Part shown: positions 63,565 through 64,000 of the stretch, one piece after another | Layout of the letters: every line of letters starts with the position of its first letter | Position numbering within the stretch: position 1 is the stretch's first letter | The notes under the pieces: model-generated | Told to the model about the DNA's origin: nothing | What the model saw: the letters and a program-made list of their open reading frames with translations, nothing else | The model's database searches: none | DNA from: Pseudoalteromonas rubra | GTDB taxonomy: Bacteria; Pseudomonadota; Gammaproteobacteria; Enterobacterales; Alteromonadaceae | Direction of reading: 5' to 3' | Length of the DNA stretch: 64,000 bases | Assembly (NCBI RefSeq): GCF_005887095.1 | Contig: NZ_PNCI01000010.1 | Coordinates: 62,001 to 126,000, forward strand | Made by a program: the position numbers and the translations under genes

Positions 63565-64000
63565 GCCATGCCTCCCGAAAGGTCAAATCCGGTTAATTTT
63601 AAAAACACGTCGTTCAGGGTCGCCTTGCGCGGCTCTTTGATGACCGGCTCGGCAAAAGTGCGATGGATAATGTCCTGAGGTGAACCCGACTCGATAATGG
63701 TGCCCTTGTCGATGATCGCCAGGGTATCGCACAAAAACTCCACTTCATCCATATAATGAGAAGTCAGTATCAGGGTGACACCATCGGCTTTGAGTTTGTT
63801 GAGGATCTCCCAGAATTCCTGGCGGCTGGTGGGATCCAGTCCGGTGGTGGGCTCATCGAGAAAGATGATCTCAGGTTTGCCGACCACTGCCATCGCCAAA
63901 AAGACCCGCTGACGTTGTCCACCACTGAGCTCGCACAGCCAGTTGTTGCGCTGTGGCGTAAGATTAAACTGCTCCAGCACCTCGTCGATGGCCTGATAGT
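63561..64000 (-). CDS. ABC transporter ATPase, N-terminus outside the window
   Basis: The frame runs off the window end; about 145 C-terminal residues are visible. It contains the ABC signature LSGGQRQR, Walker B IIFLDEPTTGLDP, the H-loop LTSHYMDE and the C-terminal region of drug-type (DrrA/CcmA-like) ATPases. Walker A lies outside. A GTG at 63980 is internal. It partners the ABC-2 permease that follows (4-base overlap). Confidence 0.93.
   Translation of the reverse strand, partial: YQAIDEVLEQFNLTPQRNNWLCELSGGQRQRVFLAMAVVGKPEIIFLDEPTTGLDPTSRQEFWEILNKLKADGVTLILTSHYMDEVEFLCDTLAIIDKGTIIESGSPQDIIHRTFAEPVIKEPRKATLNDVFLKLTGFDLSGGMA

Overview
The window looks like a chromosomal segment of a marine gammaproteobacterium, most likely Pseudoalteromonas-like. 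That is an inference from the mix of large NRPS genes, DoxX/LysR/QorB, a GGDEF protein and a type I-E CRISPR-Cas locus at mid-range GC; no rRNA or tRNA gene is present to confirm it. No transposase, integrase or plasmid gene was seen.

Layout. (1) 1-18.7 kb, + strand: two consecutive NRPS genes, the first cut off at the window edge. Together they hold six adenylation domains. My reading of the binding-pocket residues gives Ser-Thr-Ser in the first gene and a probable cationic residue, Ser and Val in the second. There is no thioesterase domain, and the second protein has an N-terminal TubC-type docking domain and an acidic C-terminal tail, so the line probably continues elsewhere. (2) 18.7-28.6 kb: ordinary accessory genes. 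These are a lipoprotein, a DoxX/LysR/QorB redox group, a diguanylate cyclase, an anchored hypothetical protein, an exported lipin-like (LNS2) phosphatase, two tandem beta-barrel outer-membrane paralogs and small RHH-like and membrane genes. (3) 28.6-43.4 kb: a type I-E CRISPR-Cas locus. Array 1 has 22 repeats. Then come two unknown minus-strand genes, a WYL regulator, cas3, a 500-bp gap, cas8e-cse2 (a natural fusion), cas7e, cas5e, cas6e, cas1e and cas2e, and array 2 with 25 repeats. (4) 43.6-64 kb, - strand: a second biosynthetic operon. In transcription order it encodes an ABC exporter (ATPase cut by the window end, permease), a FabZ-like dehydratase, a FabG-like reductase, a degenerate SDR, a type II thioesterase, another SDR and a 5,104-residue four-module NRPS ending in an epimerization domain.

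The most interesting part is the gap between cas3 and cas8e (35331-35832). Its minus strand encodes a solitary degenerate repeat-spacer-repeat unit that looks like a minimal crRNA gene. Its 33-nt 'spacer' matches a site 70-100 bp away on the + strand. The match covers positions 1-5 and 7-11 of the guide, the only seed mismatch is at position 6 (which Cascade does not read), and the site is preceded by AAG, the canonical type I-E PAM. The target lies just upstream of a plausible promoter driving an unannotated 40-residue single-pass membrane peptide with a good ribosome-binding site, followed by the cascade operon. This is the architecture of a CreTA/CreR-type module (a crRNA-like RNA that uses Cascade to silence a toxin and/or the cas operon), here in a type I-E system with a fused Cas8e-Cse2 and a candidate peptide toxin.

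All specificity codes, promoters and the toxin role are inferences from reading the sequence; no database search was run.
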